64,000 nt of DNA, from positions 434,001 to 498,000 of the forward strand of contig NZ_SPQZ01000004.1 in the NCBI RefSeq assembly GCF_004570845.1, written 5' to 3'. Made by a program: the position numbers and the translations under genes. Source of the DNA: Orlajensenia leifsoniae (lineage in GTDB: Bacteria; Actinomycetota; Actinomycetes; Actinomycetales; Microbacteriaceae). The notes under the pieces were generated by a model. It ran no database searches. It saw only the letters and a list, made by a program, of their open reading frames with translations, and had not been told where the DNA came from. Positions 51,802 through 60,819 of this stretch are shown piece by piece. Numbering within the stretch: position 1 is the first letter of the stretch; each line of letters opens with the position of its first letter.

Positions 51802-53367
51802 ATGACTGAACCCGATACCACGACGCCGGACGACGATGTCGTCGCCCGCGTCCTCGCCAGCGCCGAGCAGCGCGCCGGCTACACCATCTTCGGCGGCTCC
51901 GCACAGGCGCTGCAGGACGACGAGGGTCGCGCCCACCGCGTCGACTCAGACGGCGACCAGTTCGACCGTGAAGACCGCCAGGCGCTGCGTCGTGTGGCCG
52001 GTCTCTCGACGGAACTCGAAGACGTCACCGAGGTCGAGTACCGCCAGCTGCGCCTCGAGAACGTCGTGCTCATCGGCGTCTACTCGCAGGGCTCGCAGAC
52101 CGACGCCGAGAACTCCATCCGCGAACTCGCGGCGCTCGCCGAGACCGCCGGCGCGACAGTGCTCGACGGCCTGCTCCAGCGTCGGCCGCACCCCGACCCC
52201 AGCACCTACCTCGGCAGCGGCAAGGCCCGCGAGCTAGCCGGCATCGTCGCATCGCTCGGCGCAGACACCGTCATCGCCGACACCGAGCTCGCGCCCAGCC
52301 AGCGTCGTGCGCTCGAAGACGTGGTGAAGGTCAAGGTCATCGACCGCACGGCCGTCATCCTCGACATCTTCAGCCAGCACGCCACCAGCCGTGAGGGCAA
52401 GGCCCAGGTCGAGCTCGCGCAGCTCGAGTACCTCCTCCCGCGCCTGCGCGGCTGGGGTGAGTCGATGTCCCGCCAGGCTGGTGGCCAGGTCGGTGGCGCC
52501 GGAGCCGGCATGGGCTCGCGTGGTCCCGGTGAGACGAAGATCGAGCTCGATCGTCGCCGCATCCACACCCGCATGGCGAAGCTCCGCAAGTCGATCATCG
52601 CGATGAAGCCCGCACGCGAGGCCAAGCGGGCGAACCGCAAGCGCAACACGGTGCCATCCGTCGCCATCGCGGGCTACACGAACGCCGGCAAGTCCAGCCT
52701 CGTCAACCGCGTCACCAAGGCCGGGCTCCTGGTCGAGAACGCGCTGTTCGCGACCCTCGACGCCACCGTGCGCAGGAACACCACGGAGGACGGTCGGCTC
52801 TACACGATCGCCGACACCGTCGGGTTCGTGCGCAACCTGCCGCATCAGCTCGTCGAGGCGTTCCGGTCCACGCTCGAGGAGGTCGCGGACTCCGACCTCA
52901 TCCTGCACGTGGTCGACGCCTCCCACCCCGACCCGGCCGGCCAGATCCAGACCGTGCGCGACGTCATCGGCGAGGTGGACGCGCGCCACATCCCCGAGCT
53001 CGTGGTCTTCAACAAGTCCGACCTGGTGAGCGACGACGACCGCCTCGTCCTGCGCGGCCTCGAGCCCAACGCCGTCTTCGTGTCGGCGCGATCGGGCGAG
53101 GGCATCGACGAACTCCTCGTGAAGATCGCCGAGCTGCTGCCCGACCCGAGTGTCGAGGTGGAGCTGCTCATCCCCTATGCGCGCGGCGAGCTGGTGTCCA
53201 GCCTGCACGTGCGTGGTCGGGTCCTCGCCACAGAGCACACCGAGCACGGAACGGCCGTGCGCGCCCTCGTGCACCCCGAGTTCGCCGCCCAGCTGGAGGA
53301 GTTCCGCGTGCCGGCCGGAGCTCTCACGTCCGAGGCACTCACCTCCGAGGCCCTGCCCGCCGTCTGA
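51802..53367 (+). CDS. hflX: GTPase HflX
   Basis: 521 residues. The HflX N-terminal domain (about 85-215) has LIGVYSQ, HPDPSTYLGSGKARELA and VIADTELAPSQRR. A glycine-rich linker GGQVGGAGAGMGSRGPGETKIE follows in two parts before the G domain: G1 GYTNAGKSSL (291-300), G3 ADTVGFVRNLP, G4 NKSDLV. HflX splits stalled ribosomes under stress. An extra 80-residue polar N-terminal extension is typical of actinobacteria. The C-terminus holds an imperfect ALTSEALTSEALP repeat. Confidence 0.96.
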   Translation: MTEPDTTTPDDDVVARVLASAEQRAGYTIFGGSAQALQDDEGRAHRVDSDGDQFDREDRQALRRVAGLSTELEDVTEVEYRQLRLENVVLIGVYSQGSQTDAENSIRELAALAETAGATVLDGLLQRRPHPDPSTYLGSGKARELAGIVASLGADTVIADTELAPSQRRALEDVVKVKVIDRTAVILDIFSQHATSREGKAQVELAQLEYLLPRLRGWGESMSRQAGGQVGGAGAGMGSRGPGETKIELDRRRIHTRMAKLRKSIIAMKPAREAKRANRKRNTVPSVAIAGYTNAGKSSLVNRVTKAGLLVENALFATLDATVRRNTTEDGRLYTIADTVGFVRNLPHQLVEAFRSTLEEVADSDLILHVVDASHPDPAGQIQTVRDVIGEVDARHIPELVVFNKSDLVSDDDRLVLRGLEPNAVFVSARSGEGIDELLVKIAELLPDPSVEVELLIPYARGELVSSLHVRGRVLATEHTEHGTAVRALVHPEFAAQLEEFRVPAGALTSEALTSEALPAV

Positions 53368-53410
53368 CGTCACCGCACGTCACACTCTTCCCAGCTGCAA
53401 CAGCCGCGGC

Positions 53411-53549
53411 TAGGCTCGCTGCAAACGTGACGCTCGCCTAGGAGAGCGCTGCGAGGAGCGACAGCCGAGCCCGGCACCCGCCCGCGACAGATCCGATTCA
53501 CCTTCGATGCGCATCCGCTCGCCGAAGGAAGATCCCTTCGTGAGGCAGC
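53411..53549 (+). promoter_or_regulatory. metF 5' leader with possible regulatory structure
   Basis: TAGGCT at 53411-53416 is a candidate -10, giving a leader of about 125 bases. The leader contains GAGCGCTGCGAGGAGCG (53444-53460) and a hairpin GAAGG-aagatc-CCTTC near 53524-53539, just upstream of the GAGG ribosome site. The pattern invites metabolite or structural control, but no known riboswitch class could be matched with certainty. Confidence 0.35.
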
Positions 53550-54524
53550 ATGGCTATCGAACTTCCCCCCACCGACGGCGCGACGCGTCTGCCGGTCTCG
53601 TTCGAGCTGTATCCGCCGCGAACGGATGCCGCGGCCATCGCCCTCGGCCGTACGATCGACAGGCTCACCGAGGTCGACCCGGCGTTCATCTCGGTGACCT
53701 TCGGCGCCGGTGGGTCGACCCGCGACCGCTCGCTCACAGTGCTCAGCTACATCCTCGAGAACACGAGCGTGCAGCCGATGGCACACCTCACCTGCGTCGG
53801 ATCCTCGGCCGCCGAGGCCAACAGGCTGGTGCGGCAGTTCCTCGACGCCGGCATCACGAGCTTCCTGGCCCTCCGCGGCGATCCTCCTCTCGACGGCACC
53901 CCGCTCTCCGTCGGCGATCTGCAGAGCGCCGCCGAGCTCGTGCAGCTCATCCACCGGGTGCAGCAGGAACGCGAACCCTTCGCCCAGGAGGCCGTGCGCG
54001 GGACCCCGGGCGGCACCCGGCTGCGCGCCCGCCCCCGCCCCGAGCGGGTCGCCGTCGCAGCCTTCCCCAACGGTCACGCGACCTCACGCGGTCCGCAGCA
54101 GGAGATCGACGCGCTGCTGGCCAAGCAGGCGTCGGGGGCGAACCTCGCCATCACGCAGTTGTTCTACCGGGCGGACGACTACCTCGCCTTCGTCGAGCGC
54201 GCCAGGGCGGGCGGCGTGAGCATCGACATCCTTCCCGGGATCATGCCGGCGTCGAGCGCTCCGCGCCTGCGGCGCATCGCCCAGCTCACCGAGGAGGACG
54301 CGCCCGACGAGCTGCTCATCGCCCTCGAGATCGAGCCGACCGAGGAGGGGCGCAGCGAGATCGCGACCACCTTCTTCTCGGAGCTCGCGGCGGAGGTCAT
54401 CGCGGAGGGTGCGCCCGGTCTTCACCTGTACACCCACAACAAGCACACCCCGGTGCTCGACGTCCTCGAGCGCCTCGACCGCCTTCCGCGCGCAGCACAC
54501 GGACCCATCAAGGAGAACGCATGA
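53550..54524 (+). CDS. metF: Methylenetetrahydrofolate reductase
   Basis: 324 residues. It reduces 5,10-methylene-THF to 5-methyl-THF using FAD. Visible blocks are VSFELYPPRTDAAAIAL (Glu of the active site), ISVTFGAGGSTRDRS, HLTCVGSS, FLALRGDPP and NLAITQLFYRADDYLAF, all standard for MetF; GIMPASS is the late GIxP motif. An insertion of about 20 residues around RGTPGGTRLRARPRPER is not usual. It overlaps metE by four bases, so the methyl donor and its user are co-translated. Confidence 0.95.
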   Translation: MAIELPPTDGATRLPVSFELYPPRTDAAAIALGRTIDRLTEVDPAFISVTFGAGGSTRDRSLTVLSYILENTSVQPMAHLTCVGSSAAEANRLVRQFLDAGITSFLALRGDPPLDGTPLSVGDLQSAAELVQLIHRVQQEREPFAQEAVRGTPGGTRLRARPRPERVAVAAFPNGHATSRGPQQEIDALLAKQASGANLAITQLFYRADDYLAFVERARAGGVSIDILPGIMPASSAPRLRRIAQLTEEDAPDELLIALEIEPTEEGRSEIATTFFSELAAEVIAEGAPGLHLYTHNKHTPVLDVLERLDRLPRAAHGPIKENA

Positions 54525-56857
54525 CGACGCCAGCCTTCCCGACCGGCACCATCCTCGGCTACCCGCGCATCGGTCGCCGTCGCGAGCTCAAGAAGGCCGT
54601 CGAGGCGTTCTGGGCCGGGCGCATCGACGCCGTTGAGCTCGAGGCCGCCGCAGCAGCCCTGCGCTCGGCCACGCGTGAGCGACTCGCTCAGCTCGGGCTC
54701 GGACGCGCCGACTCGGCCATCCCCGAGTCGTTCTCGTTCTACGACCAGGTTCTGGATGCCGCCGTGGCCGTCGGCGCCATCCCCACGCGCTTCTCCGACC
54801 TCGTCGATGCCGACGGTGCCATCGACCTCGCCGGCTACTTCACGCTCGCCCGGGGCGAGGGAGACCGCGCCCCGCTCGAGATGACGAAGTGGTTCGACAC
54901 CAACTACCACTACCTCGTGCCCGAGATCGGCCCCGATACGGCCTTCTCGCTCGCGAGCGAGAGCATCGTGCGCCAGTTCATCGAGGCGAGGGACGCCGGT
55001 TTCATCACCCGCCCCGTCCTCGTCGGCCCCGTCACCTTCCTGCTGCTGTCGAAGGCGGCCACGGAAGCTCCGGCCGGCTTCCAGCCGATCAGCCGGCTGG
55101 CCGACCTGCTCCCCGTCTATGGCGAACTCCTGCAGCGGCTGGCGGCCGCCGGAGCGGACTGGGTGCAGCTCGATGAGCCTGGGCTGGTCAACGAGTCCAT
55201 TCCCGTGGCGCGCGCGACACAGCTCGACGCTCTCGCGCGGGCCTACGAGGTGCTCGGAGCACAGACGTCGCGGCCGGCCATCTTCGTCGCAGCACCGTAC
55301 GGCAGCCTCGGTGACGCCGTCGACGTGCTGGCGACATCCGCCGTCGAGGCGATCGGATTCGACCTCGTGCGCGGGTCGCTGCCGACCGGACTGACGGATG
55401 CCACTCGCACCGGGCTCGCGGGCAAGACCATCGTCGCGGGCGTGGTCGACGGCCACAACATCTGGCGCGGCGACCTCGCCGGCGCTTTCGAGAGTGCTGC
55501 GGCGGCCCTCGAACTCTCGCCGTCCGTGGCGGTGTCGACGTCCACCTCGCTGCAGCACGTTCCCCACGACGTCGACGACGAGACGAAGCTCGGCCACCTC
55601 CGCGGGTGGCTCGCCTTCGCCGACCAGAAGGTCGAGCAGGTCGCCACGCTGGCCGCCGGCCTGGTCGACGGCCGCCCCGCCATAGCGGACGCGCTGGATG
55701 CGGCATCCGTCGCCCTCGCCCAACGCCTCTCCGCTCCCGGGGTGCGTGATGGCGCCGTGCGCGCTCGCGCCGCAGTGCTGTCCGACGCCGACTTCGCACG
55801 TGACGACTACGAGGTGCGGGTCGCCGCGCAGCAGGAGGCCCTCGACCTGCCCCCGCTGCCGACGACGACGATCGGTTCGTTCCCGCAGACCGGCGAGATC
55901 CGCCGAGCCCGGGCCGCGCTCGGCCGCGGCGAGCTGAGCGAGGCCGACTACGTGGCCGAGATGCGCGGCGAGATCGCCCGCGTCGTCGCGGTGCAGGAGG
56001 AGATCGGGCTCGACGTGCTCGTGCACGGCGAGCCGGAGCGCAACGACATGGTGCAGTACTTCGCCGAGAACCTCGACGGCTTCGACGTCACCGAGCACGG
56101 CTGGGTGCAGTCCTACGGTTCGCGCTGCACCCGCCCGTCGATCCTCTGGGGCGACGTCTCCCGGCCGAAGCCCATCACGGTCGAGTGGTCGGCCTACACG
56201 CAGTCGCTCACGCCGAAGCCGGTGAAGGGGATGCTCACCGGCCCCGTCACGATCCTGGCGTGGTCGTTCGTTCGAGACGACCAGCCGCTGGGCGACACAG
56301 CCCGCCAGGTGGCCCTCGCCCTCCGCGACGAGATCGCCGATCTCGAGGCAGCGGGCATCGCCATCGTCCAGGTCGACGAACCTGCCCTGCGCGAACTGCT
56401 GCCGCTCGAGCGGGACCGCCAGGCCGACTACCTCGACTGGTCCGTCGGGTCGTTCAGGCTCGCGACCGCCGGCGTCGGCGCCGCCACGCAGATCCACACC
56501 CACCTCTGCTACTCGGAGTTCGGGGCGATCATCGACGCCATCCGCGGTCTCGACGCCGACGTGACCAGCATCGAAGCCGCGCGCAGCCGCATGGAGGTGG
56601 TCGTCGACCTCGAGGCGAGCGGCTTCGACCACGGCATTGGACCGGGGGTGTACGACATCCACTCTCCCCGGGTTCCGAGCGTCACCGAGCTGACGGAGCT
56701 CATCGAGCGCGCACTCGACGGCATCCCGGAGCGCCAGCTCTGGATCAACCCCGACTGCGGGCTCAAGACGCGCGGCTACGACGAGACCGTGGCGTCGCTC
56801 CGCAACATGCTCGAGGCCACTCGCGGCGTGCGGGCATCCGTCGTCAGTCCCGTCTAG
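54521..56857 (+). CDS. metE: Cobalamin-independent methionine synthase
   Basis: 778 residues. It transfers the methyl group of 5-methyltetrahydropteroyltriglutamate to homocysteine. N-terminal domain: GYPRIGRRRELKKAVEAFW and MTKWFDTNYHYLVPE. C-terminal catalytic domain: TTTIGSFPQT, HGEPERNDMVQYFAE, and zinc ligands in QIHTHLCYSEF and INPDCGLKTRG. AAGGAG precedes the ATG. It is the second gene of a metF-metE operon and is followed by a perfect terminator hairpin. Length is normal. Confidence 0.97.
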   Translation: MTTPAFPTGTILGYPRIGRRRELKKAVEAFWAGRIDAVELEAAAAALRSATRERLAQLGLGRADSAIPESFSFYDQVLDAAVAVGAIPTRFSDLVDADGAIDLAGYFTLARGEGDRAPLEMTKWFDTNYHYLVPEIGPDTAFSLASESIVRQFIEARDAGFITRPVLVGPVTFLLLSKAATEAPAGFQPISRLADLLPVYGELLQRLAAAGADWVQLDEPGLVNESIPVARATQLDALARAYEVLGAQTSRPAIFVAAPYGSLGDAVDVLATSAVEAIGFDLVRGSLPTGLTDATRTGLAGKTIVAGVVDGHNIWRGDLAGAFESAAAALELSPSVAVSTSTSLQHVPHDVDDETKLGHLRGWLAFADQKVEQVATLAAGLVDGRPAIADALDAASVALAQRLSAPGVRDGAVRARAAVLSDADFARDDYEVRVAAQQEALDLPPLPTTTIGSFPQTGEIRRARAALGRGELSEADYVAEMRGEIARVVAVQEEIGLDVLVHGEPERNDMVQYFAENLDGFDVTEHGWVQSYGSRCTRPSILWGDVSRPKPITVEWSAYTQSLTPKPVKGMLTGPVTILAWSFVRDDQPLGDTARQVALALRDEIADLEAAGIAIVQVDEPALRELLPLERDRQADYLDWSVGSFRLATAGVGAATQIHTHLCYSEFGAIIDAIRGLDADVTSIEAARSRMEVVVDLEASGFDHGIGPGVYDIHSPRVPSVTELTELIERALDGIPERQLWINPDCGLKTRGYDETVASLRNMLEATRGVRASVVSPV

Positions 56858-56869
56858 CGAACGGATGCG

Positions 56870-56901
56870 ACAGGCCCACCTCCCGCGGGAGGTGGGCCTG
56901 T
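56870..56901. terminator. Bidirectional terminator between metE and lexA
   Basis: A perfect 32-base palindrome: ACAGGCCCACCTCCCG (56870-56885) with its complement at 56886-56901. It is followed by T-rich sequence on the plus strand and serves two convergent genes. Confidence 0.85.
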
Positions 56902-56943
56902 GCCGTTCGTTGAGGGACGGACGAAGTCCGCGTCGGAAACGCC

Positions 56944-57657
56944 CTACACCGAGCGGAGAACCGCCACGACCTTGCCGAGCACCTCGGCGTGATCGCCGAC
57001 GATGGGCTCGTAGGCGGAGTTGCGCGGCAGCAGCCAGGTGTGTCCGTCGCGCTGGCGGAAGACCTTGACCGTCGCCTCGCTGTCGAGCATGGCCGCCACG
57101 ATCTCACCGTTCTCGGCCGTGTTCTGCTGACGCACGACCACCCAGTCGCCGTCGCAGATGGCGGCCTCGATCATGGAGTCTCCGACGACCTTGAGGATGA
57201 ACAGCTCGCCCTTTCCGACCAGCTGGCGGGGGAGCGGGAACACCTCCTCGATCTGCTGCTCGGCCGTGATGGGGATGCCGGCGGCGATGCGCCCGACCAT
57301 GGGAACCATGGCGGCGTCGCCCATCGGGGCGGGAGAAGCGTACCCGTCGTCGGGTGCCGGGTTCGACTCCGTCGACGGCACCTCGATGAGCACCTCGAGC
57401 GCACGGGGGCGGTTCGGGTCGCGCCGGAGGTATCCGCTGAGCTCGAGCTGGTTGAGCTGGTGCGTGACGCTCGACAGTGACGACAGGCCGACGGCGTCGC
57501 CGATCTCGCGCATGCTCGGCGGGTAGCCCCGCTGGCTCACCGACCGCTGGATGACCTCGAGGATCGAGAGCTGCTTGGCGCTGAGACTCTTGCGCCGGCG
57601 GGTTCCACCGCGCTCCGATGCCCCGCGGTCCTTCGACGACTCTGTGTCGTTGGCCAC
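56944..57657 (-). CDS. lexA: LexA SOS repressor
   Basis: 237 residues from a GTG at 57657 with AAGG upstream. The winged-helix DNA-binding part is [21 protein letters not shown] with SVTHQL. The peptidase part has the Ala126-Gly127 cleavage bond in [10 protein letters not shown], Ser161 in VGDSMIEAA and Lys198 in EATVKVF. RecA-stimulated self-cleavage relieves repression of SOS genes. A polar 25-residue N-terminus precedes the DNA-binding domain. It is divergent from the LysM gene, with a LexA box between. The actinobacterial lexA/Rv2719c-like arrangement is conserved. Confidence 0.97.
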   Translation of the reverse strand: MANDTESSKDRGASERGGTRRRKSLSAKQLSILEVIQRSVSQRGYPPSMREIGDAVGLSSLSSVTHQLNQLELSGYLRRDPNRPRALEVLIEVPSTESNPAPDDGYASPAPMGDAAMVPMVGRIAAGIPITAEQQIEEVFPLPRQLVGKGELFILKVVGDSMIEAAICDGDWVVVRQQNTAENGEIVAAMLDSEATVKVFRQRDGHTWLLPRNSAYEPIVGDHAEVLGKVVAVLRSV

Positions 57658-57767
57658 TGCGCTCACCTTCTTCTCTTCACGGATCGAACCTCCGGCCGAC
57701 GAGTGTCGGTGGGTGCTGATTGCCTTACAACCAGCCATTCGAACTGTATCCGGGTGGATGGCCTGCG

Positions 57768-57783
57768 ACAAACATCTGTTCGA
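57768..57783 (-). promoter_or_regulatory. LexA (SOS) box
   Basis: On the minus strand TCGAAC-AGAT-GTTTGT matches the actinobacterial consensus TCGAAC-N4-GTTCGA at 10 of 12 fixed bases. It lies 111 bases upstream of the lexA start and 139 bases upstream of the LysM gene start. Confidence 0.7.
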
Positions 57784-57825
57784 GTGTGTCGAGAAAGAAA
57801 TTCTCTCCACATACGAAGACAATGC

Positions 57826-57854
57826 TTGAGTATTCGAAGACTCGAAGATATATT
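57826..57854 (+). promoter_or_regulatory. Promoter of the LysM SOS gene
   Basis: TTGAGT (57826-57831), a 17-base spacer and TATATT (57849-57854) form the best housekeeping-type promoter in the window. The spacer contains two TCGAAG half-site-like repeats that could be extra LexA contacts. Confidence 0.75.
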
Positions 57855-57865
57855 CGGAACACAGC

Positions 57866-57916
57866 TTCGCATCTGGCCCTCCCGGCCGAGGGCCAGATGC
57901 GAAAACCATCTGGAGG
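57866..57916 (+). promoter_or_regulatory. Leader hairpin and competing ribosome-site sequester in the LysM mRNA
   Basis: A perfect 16-bp stem, TTCGCATCTGGCCCTC (57866-57881) with 57888-57903, loop CCGGCC. Its 3' arm contains CCAGATG (57893-57899), which can instead pair with CATCTGG (57907-57913), overlapping the GGAGG ribosome site (57912-57916). The two pairings exclude each other. Confidence 0.55.
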
Positions 57917-57921
57917 ACTCC

Positions 57922-58278
57922 ATGAGCACGTACGCCTACACCACCGCCGCTCCCGCCGCGCTGCCTGTCGTCCGCACCCGGTTGCACCTCACCCGCCGTG
58001 GCCGCGCCGTTCTCACCACTCTCGCGGCCCTGCCGATCGTGGTCGGCGCCTTCGTGTTCGCGCTCAATGGCGGCATCGCCGCCGCCGGTGGCGAGCAGGC
58101 CGGGCAGTCCTTCGCCTACGTCACGGTCGAGTCCGGGCAGTCGCTCTGGCAGCTCGCCGAGACCCTGGCGCCCACGGCCGATCCCCGCGACGTCATCGCC
58201 GACATCGTCAGTCTCAACCAGCTCGACAGCACCGAGATCGAGCCCGGACAGCGCCTCGCCATCCCCGCCCAGTACTGA
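57922..58278 (+). CDS. LysM-domain membrane protein, likely SOS-induced cell-division suppressor
   Basis: 118 residues with GGAGG five bases before the ATG. A short basic cytoplasmic part, one membrane helix (about 33-53, [19 protein letters not shown]) and a LysM domain (about 66-113: [15 protein letters not shown] and [15 protein letters not shown]) are visible. This layout and its divergence from lexA match SOS division inhibitors: YneA of Bacillus, DivS of Corynebacterium and Rv2719c of Mycobacterium. It likely binds peptidoglycan outside the membrane and delays septation after DNA damage. The shared intergenic LexA box supports this; direct proof is lacking. Confidence 0.8.
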   Translation: MSTYAYTTAAPAALPVVRTRLHLTRRGRAVLTTLAALPIVVGAFVFALNGGIAAAGGEQAGQSFAYVTVESGQSLWQLAETLAPTADPRDVIADIVSLNQLDSTEIEPGQRLAIPAQY

Positions 58279-58360
58279 GCGAAGCACCGATATCGAGAGG
58301 CGTTGAGACGAGCCCAGCTTCGCCATCATCGCCCAGTACTGATTCCCCGCCCAGTCCTGA
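58266..58360 (+). repeat. Triplicated 13-base element at the 3' end of the LysM gene
   Basis: CGCCCAGTACTGA occurs at 58266-58278 (including the LysM stop) and 58330-58342, and as CGCCCAGTCCTGA at 58348-58360. It appears to be copied from the gene's 3' end into the spacer before hisC. Confidence 0.65.
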
Positions 58361-58399
58361 CCGCGGGCGCCGACTTCGTAACACTGCCGACGCCGCCGG

Positions 58400-58405
58400 T
58401 ACGAT
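58400..58405 (+). promoter_or_regulatory. -10 element of hisC, leaderless
   Basis: TACGAT ends exactly seven bases before the GTG of hisC at 58413; no strong ribosome site precedes it. Confidence 0.5.
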
Positions 58406-58412
58406 TGTTGGA

Positions 58413-59498
58413 GTGACGACTCTCGATGAGCTCCCCCTCCGCGACGACCTGAGAGGGCGCACCCCGTACGGCGCCCCGCAGAAGGTCGTGCCGGTCGCCC
58501 TCAACGTCAACGAGAACACGCATCCCATTCCGGATGCCGTGGCCACCGACATCCTCGCGGCCATCGGCGAGGTCATCCCGGGCGTCAACCGCTATCCCGA
58601 TCGCGAGTTCACCGCTCTTCGCGACGCTCTCGCCGGCTACCTCGGCCACGGGCTGACCCGCGACGAGATCTGGGCGGCGAACGGCTCGAACGAGGTGCTG
58701 CAGCACGTCCTGCAGGCCTTCGGTGGTCCGGGACGCACGTTGCTCGGCTTCGTCCCCACCTACTCGATGTACCCGTTGCTCGCCTCCGGCACCGGCACCG
58801 CCTGGATCGGCGCGACGCGGGACGCCGACTTCGAGCTCTCGCCCGAGAGCGCCGCTGCTGCGGTACGGAAGTACGAGCCCGACATCGTCTTCCTCTGCTC
58901 GCCCAACAACCCGACGGGCACCCCGCTCTCGCTCGAGACCATCGCGGCCGTGTACGACGCCACCGACGGCATCGTGCTCGTCGACGAGGCCTACGCCGAA
59001 TTCGCGCACGACGGTGAGGACAGCGCCCTCACCCTGCTCGAGGGCCGGCCGCGCCTGCTCGTCTCGCGCACCATGAGCAAGGCGTTCGCCTACGCGGGGG
59101 TGCGGTTGGGATATCTCGCCGCCGATCCCGCTGTGACGGATGCACTCCGCCTGGTGCGGCTCCCGTACCACCTGTCCGCGCTCACGCAGGCAGCGGCGTC
59201 GGCCGCCGTTGCGCACGCCCCGGAGCTGCTGGCCATGGTCGACGACATCCGGGTCCAACGCGACCGCATCGTCGTCAGGCTCGGCGAACTCGGCTTCCAG
59301 GCCTTCCGCAGTTCGAGCAACTTCGTGCTGTTCGGCGGGGTCGACGACCCGAACGCCGTTTTCGAGGCGCTGCTGGCCCGCGGCATCCTCGTGCGCGATG
59401 TCGGCATCCCGCACACCCTGCGGGTGAGCGCAGGCACAGAGGCCGAGACCACGACCTTCCTCGAGGCCATCGCCGACCACGCGCCGAATAGGATCTGA
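58413..59498 (+). CDS. hisC: Histidinol-phosphate aminotransferase
   Basis: 361 residues. It is a fold-type I PLP enzyme that transaminates imidazole-acetol phosphate in histidine synthesis. Blocks: [56 protein letters not shown], the PLP-binding Lys in [12 protein letters not shown], and RLGYLAADP. The GTG start is supported by the -10 element; upstream in-frame sequence belongs to another frame's LysM gene. It leads hisC-hisB-hisH-priA. The first pathway genes (hisG, hisD) are not in the window. Confidence 0.95.
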   Translation: MTTLDELPLRDDLRGRTPYGAPQKVVPVALNVNENTHPIPDAVATDILAAIGEVIPGVNRYPDREFTALRDALAGYLGHGLTRDEIWAANGSNEVLQHVLQAFGGPGRTLLGFVPTYSMYPLLASGTGTAWIGATRDADFELSPESAAAAVRKYEPDIVFLCSPNNPTGTPLSLETIAAVYDATDGIVLVDEAYAEFAHDGEDSALTLLEGRPRLLVSRTMSKAFAYAGVRLGYLAADPAVTDALRLVRLPYHLSALTQAAASAAVAHAPELLAMVDDIRVQRDRIVVRLGELGFQAFRSSSNFVLFGGVDDPNAVFEALLARGILVRDVGIPHTLRVSAGTEAETTTFLEAIADHAPNRI

Positions 59499-59500
59499 GC

Positions 59501-60112
59501 ATGAGTGAGACCACCCCCCGCACGGCCCGTGTCGAGCGCGCGACGAGCGAATCGAGAATCGACCTGTCCGTGAACCTCGACGGAACGGGCACGAGCGACA
59601 TCGAGACGACGGTTCCGTTCTTCAACCACATGCTCACGGCCTTCGCCAAGCACTCGCTCACCGACATCACCGTGCGCGCCAGCGGCGACACCGACATCGA
59701 CGTGCACCACACCGTCGAGGACACGGGGATCGTGCTCGGCCAGGCCATCCGGGAAGCCCTCGGAGACAAGCGGGGAATCGCCCGCTACGGCGACGCCCTC
59801 GTTCCCCTCGACGAGTCGCTCGCGCAGGCCGTCGTCGACATCTCGGGCCGCCCGTACCTCGTGCACGTCGGCGAGCCGGCGGGCTTCGAGTTCCACCTCA
59901 TCGGCGGGCACTTCACCGGATCGATGGTGCGCCACTTCTTCGAGGCGATCACCTTCGCCGCGGGCCTCACCGTCCACCTCGAACTGGTGCGCGGCCGCGA
60001 CCCGCACCACATCGCCGAGGCGGAGTTCAAGGCGTTCGCGCGCGCCTTCCGCCAGGCCAAGGCCTTCGATGCCGGTGTCGTCGGCATCCCATCCACCAAG
60101 GGAGCCCTGTGA
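59501..60112 (+). CDS. hisB: Imidazoleglycerol-phosphate dehydratase
   Basis: 203 residues. It removes water from imidazole-glycerol phosphate using two Mn ions. Metal-ligand motifs are [31 protein letters not shown] and the second pair [10 protein letters not shown] and [19 protein letters not shown]. The gene is monofunctional (no phosphatase domain). TAGGAT at 59490-59495 lies six bases before the ATG and could be an extra internal promoter, but overlaps hisC and may be chance. Confidence 0.97.
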   Translation: MSETTPRTARVERATSESRIDLSVNLDGTGTSDIETTVPFFNHMLTAFAKHSLTDITVRASGDTDIDVHHTVEDTGIVLGQAIREALGDKRGIARYGDALVPLDESLAQAVVDISGRPYLVHVGEPAGFEFHLIGGHFTGSMVRHFFEAITFAAGLTVHLELVRGRDPHHIAEAEFKAFARAFRQAKAFDAGVVGIPSTKGAL

Positions 60113-60741
60113 CGAAGGTCGTCGTCCTCGACTACGGCTCGGGCAATGTGCACTCGGCCGCGAAGGCCGTGGAGCTCGCCGGGGCCGAGGTCGAGATCAC
60201 CCACGATCGCCGGGCCGTGATGGATGCCGACGGCCTCCTCGTTCCCGGTGTCGGTGCGTACTCGGCCGTGATGGATGCCCTGAAAGCCGTGCGCGGTGAC
60301 GAACTCATCGATCGCCGGCTCGCCGGCGGTCGCAAGGTGCTCGGCATCTGCGTCGGCATGCAGGTGCTGTTCGAACGCGGTATCGAGCGCGGTGTCGATC
60401 GCGAGGGGCTGGGGGAGTGGCCCGGCGTCGTCACCCAGCTCGACGCCCCCGTGCTGCCGCACATGGGTTGGAACACGGTCGACGCCGCCGAGGGGTCGGT
60501 GCTGTTCGACGGCATCCGCGACGAGAGGTTCTACTTCGTGCACTCCTACGCAGCTCAGGCCTGGACGCTCGACGTGATCCCCCCGTTCCCGCAGCCGCAG
60601 GTCACCTGGGCCGAACACGGCGGCCGCTTCCTCGCAGCGGTCGAGAACGGCCCGCTAGCCGCCACCCAGTTCCACCCCGAGAAGTCGGGCGAGGCCGGCA
60701 TCCGTCTGCTCCGCAACTGGATCGGGTCGCTTCGCGACTGA
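60109..60741 (+). CDS. hisH: Imidazole glycerol phosphate synthase, glutaminase subunit
   Basis: 210 residues, GTG start overlapping hisB. The class I amidotransferase triad is visible: Cys in [12 protein letters not shown], His and Glu in [29 protein letters not shown] and [10 protein letters not shown] are the conserved N-terminal blocks. It supplies ammonia to HisF, whose gene is not in this window. Length fits (about 200-215). Confidence 0.96.
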   Translation: MTKVVVLDYGSGNVHSAAKAVELAGAEVEITHDRRAVMDADGLLVPGVGAYSAVMDALKAVRGDELIDRRLAGGRKVLGICVGMQVLFERGIERGVDREGLGEWPGVVTQLDAPVLPHMGWNTVDAAEGSVLFDGIRDERFYFVHSYAAQAWTLDVIPPFPQPQVTWAEHGGRFLAAVENGPLAATQFHPEKSGEAGIRLLRNWIGSLRD

Positions 60742-60819
60742 GCTCCGCCCGCCGACCCCTTCGCCCACCCGGGCGTACTATCAACGCGCGGCCGTACGCC
60801 GCAAGGAACCGAGGATCAC

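Noticed and set aside
53411-53549. Definite SAH or SAM riboswitch call upstream of metF
   Set aside because: Only the short GAGCGCTGC piece agrees. The required partner segments (CAGGCTCG and AACGGCGCTC) are not seen, so I kept it as an unassigned leader.
54422-56662. Long minus-strand open frame opposite metE
   Set aside because: It has no recognisable motif and lies fully inside a canonical metE with all zinc ligands.
57658-58329. N-terminal extension of lexA on the minus strand
   Set aside because: It would cover the LysM gene, the LexA box and the promoter region. The conserved LexA sequence begins at the GTG at 57657.
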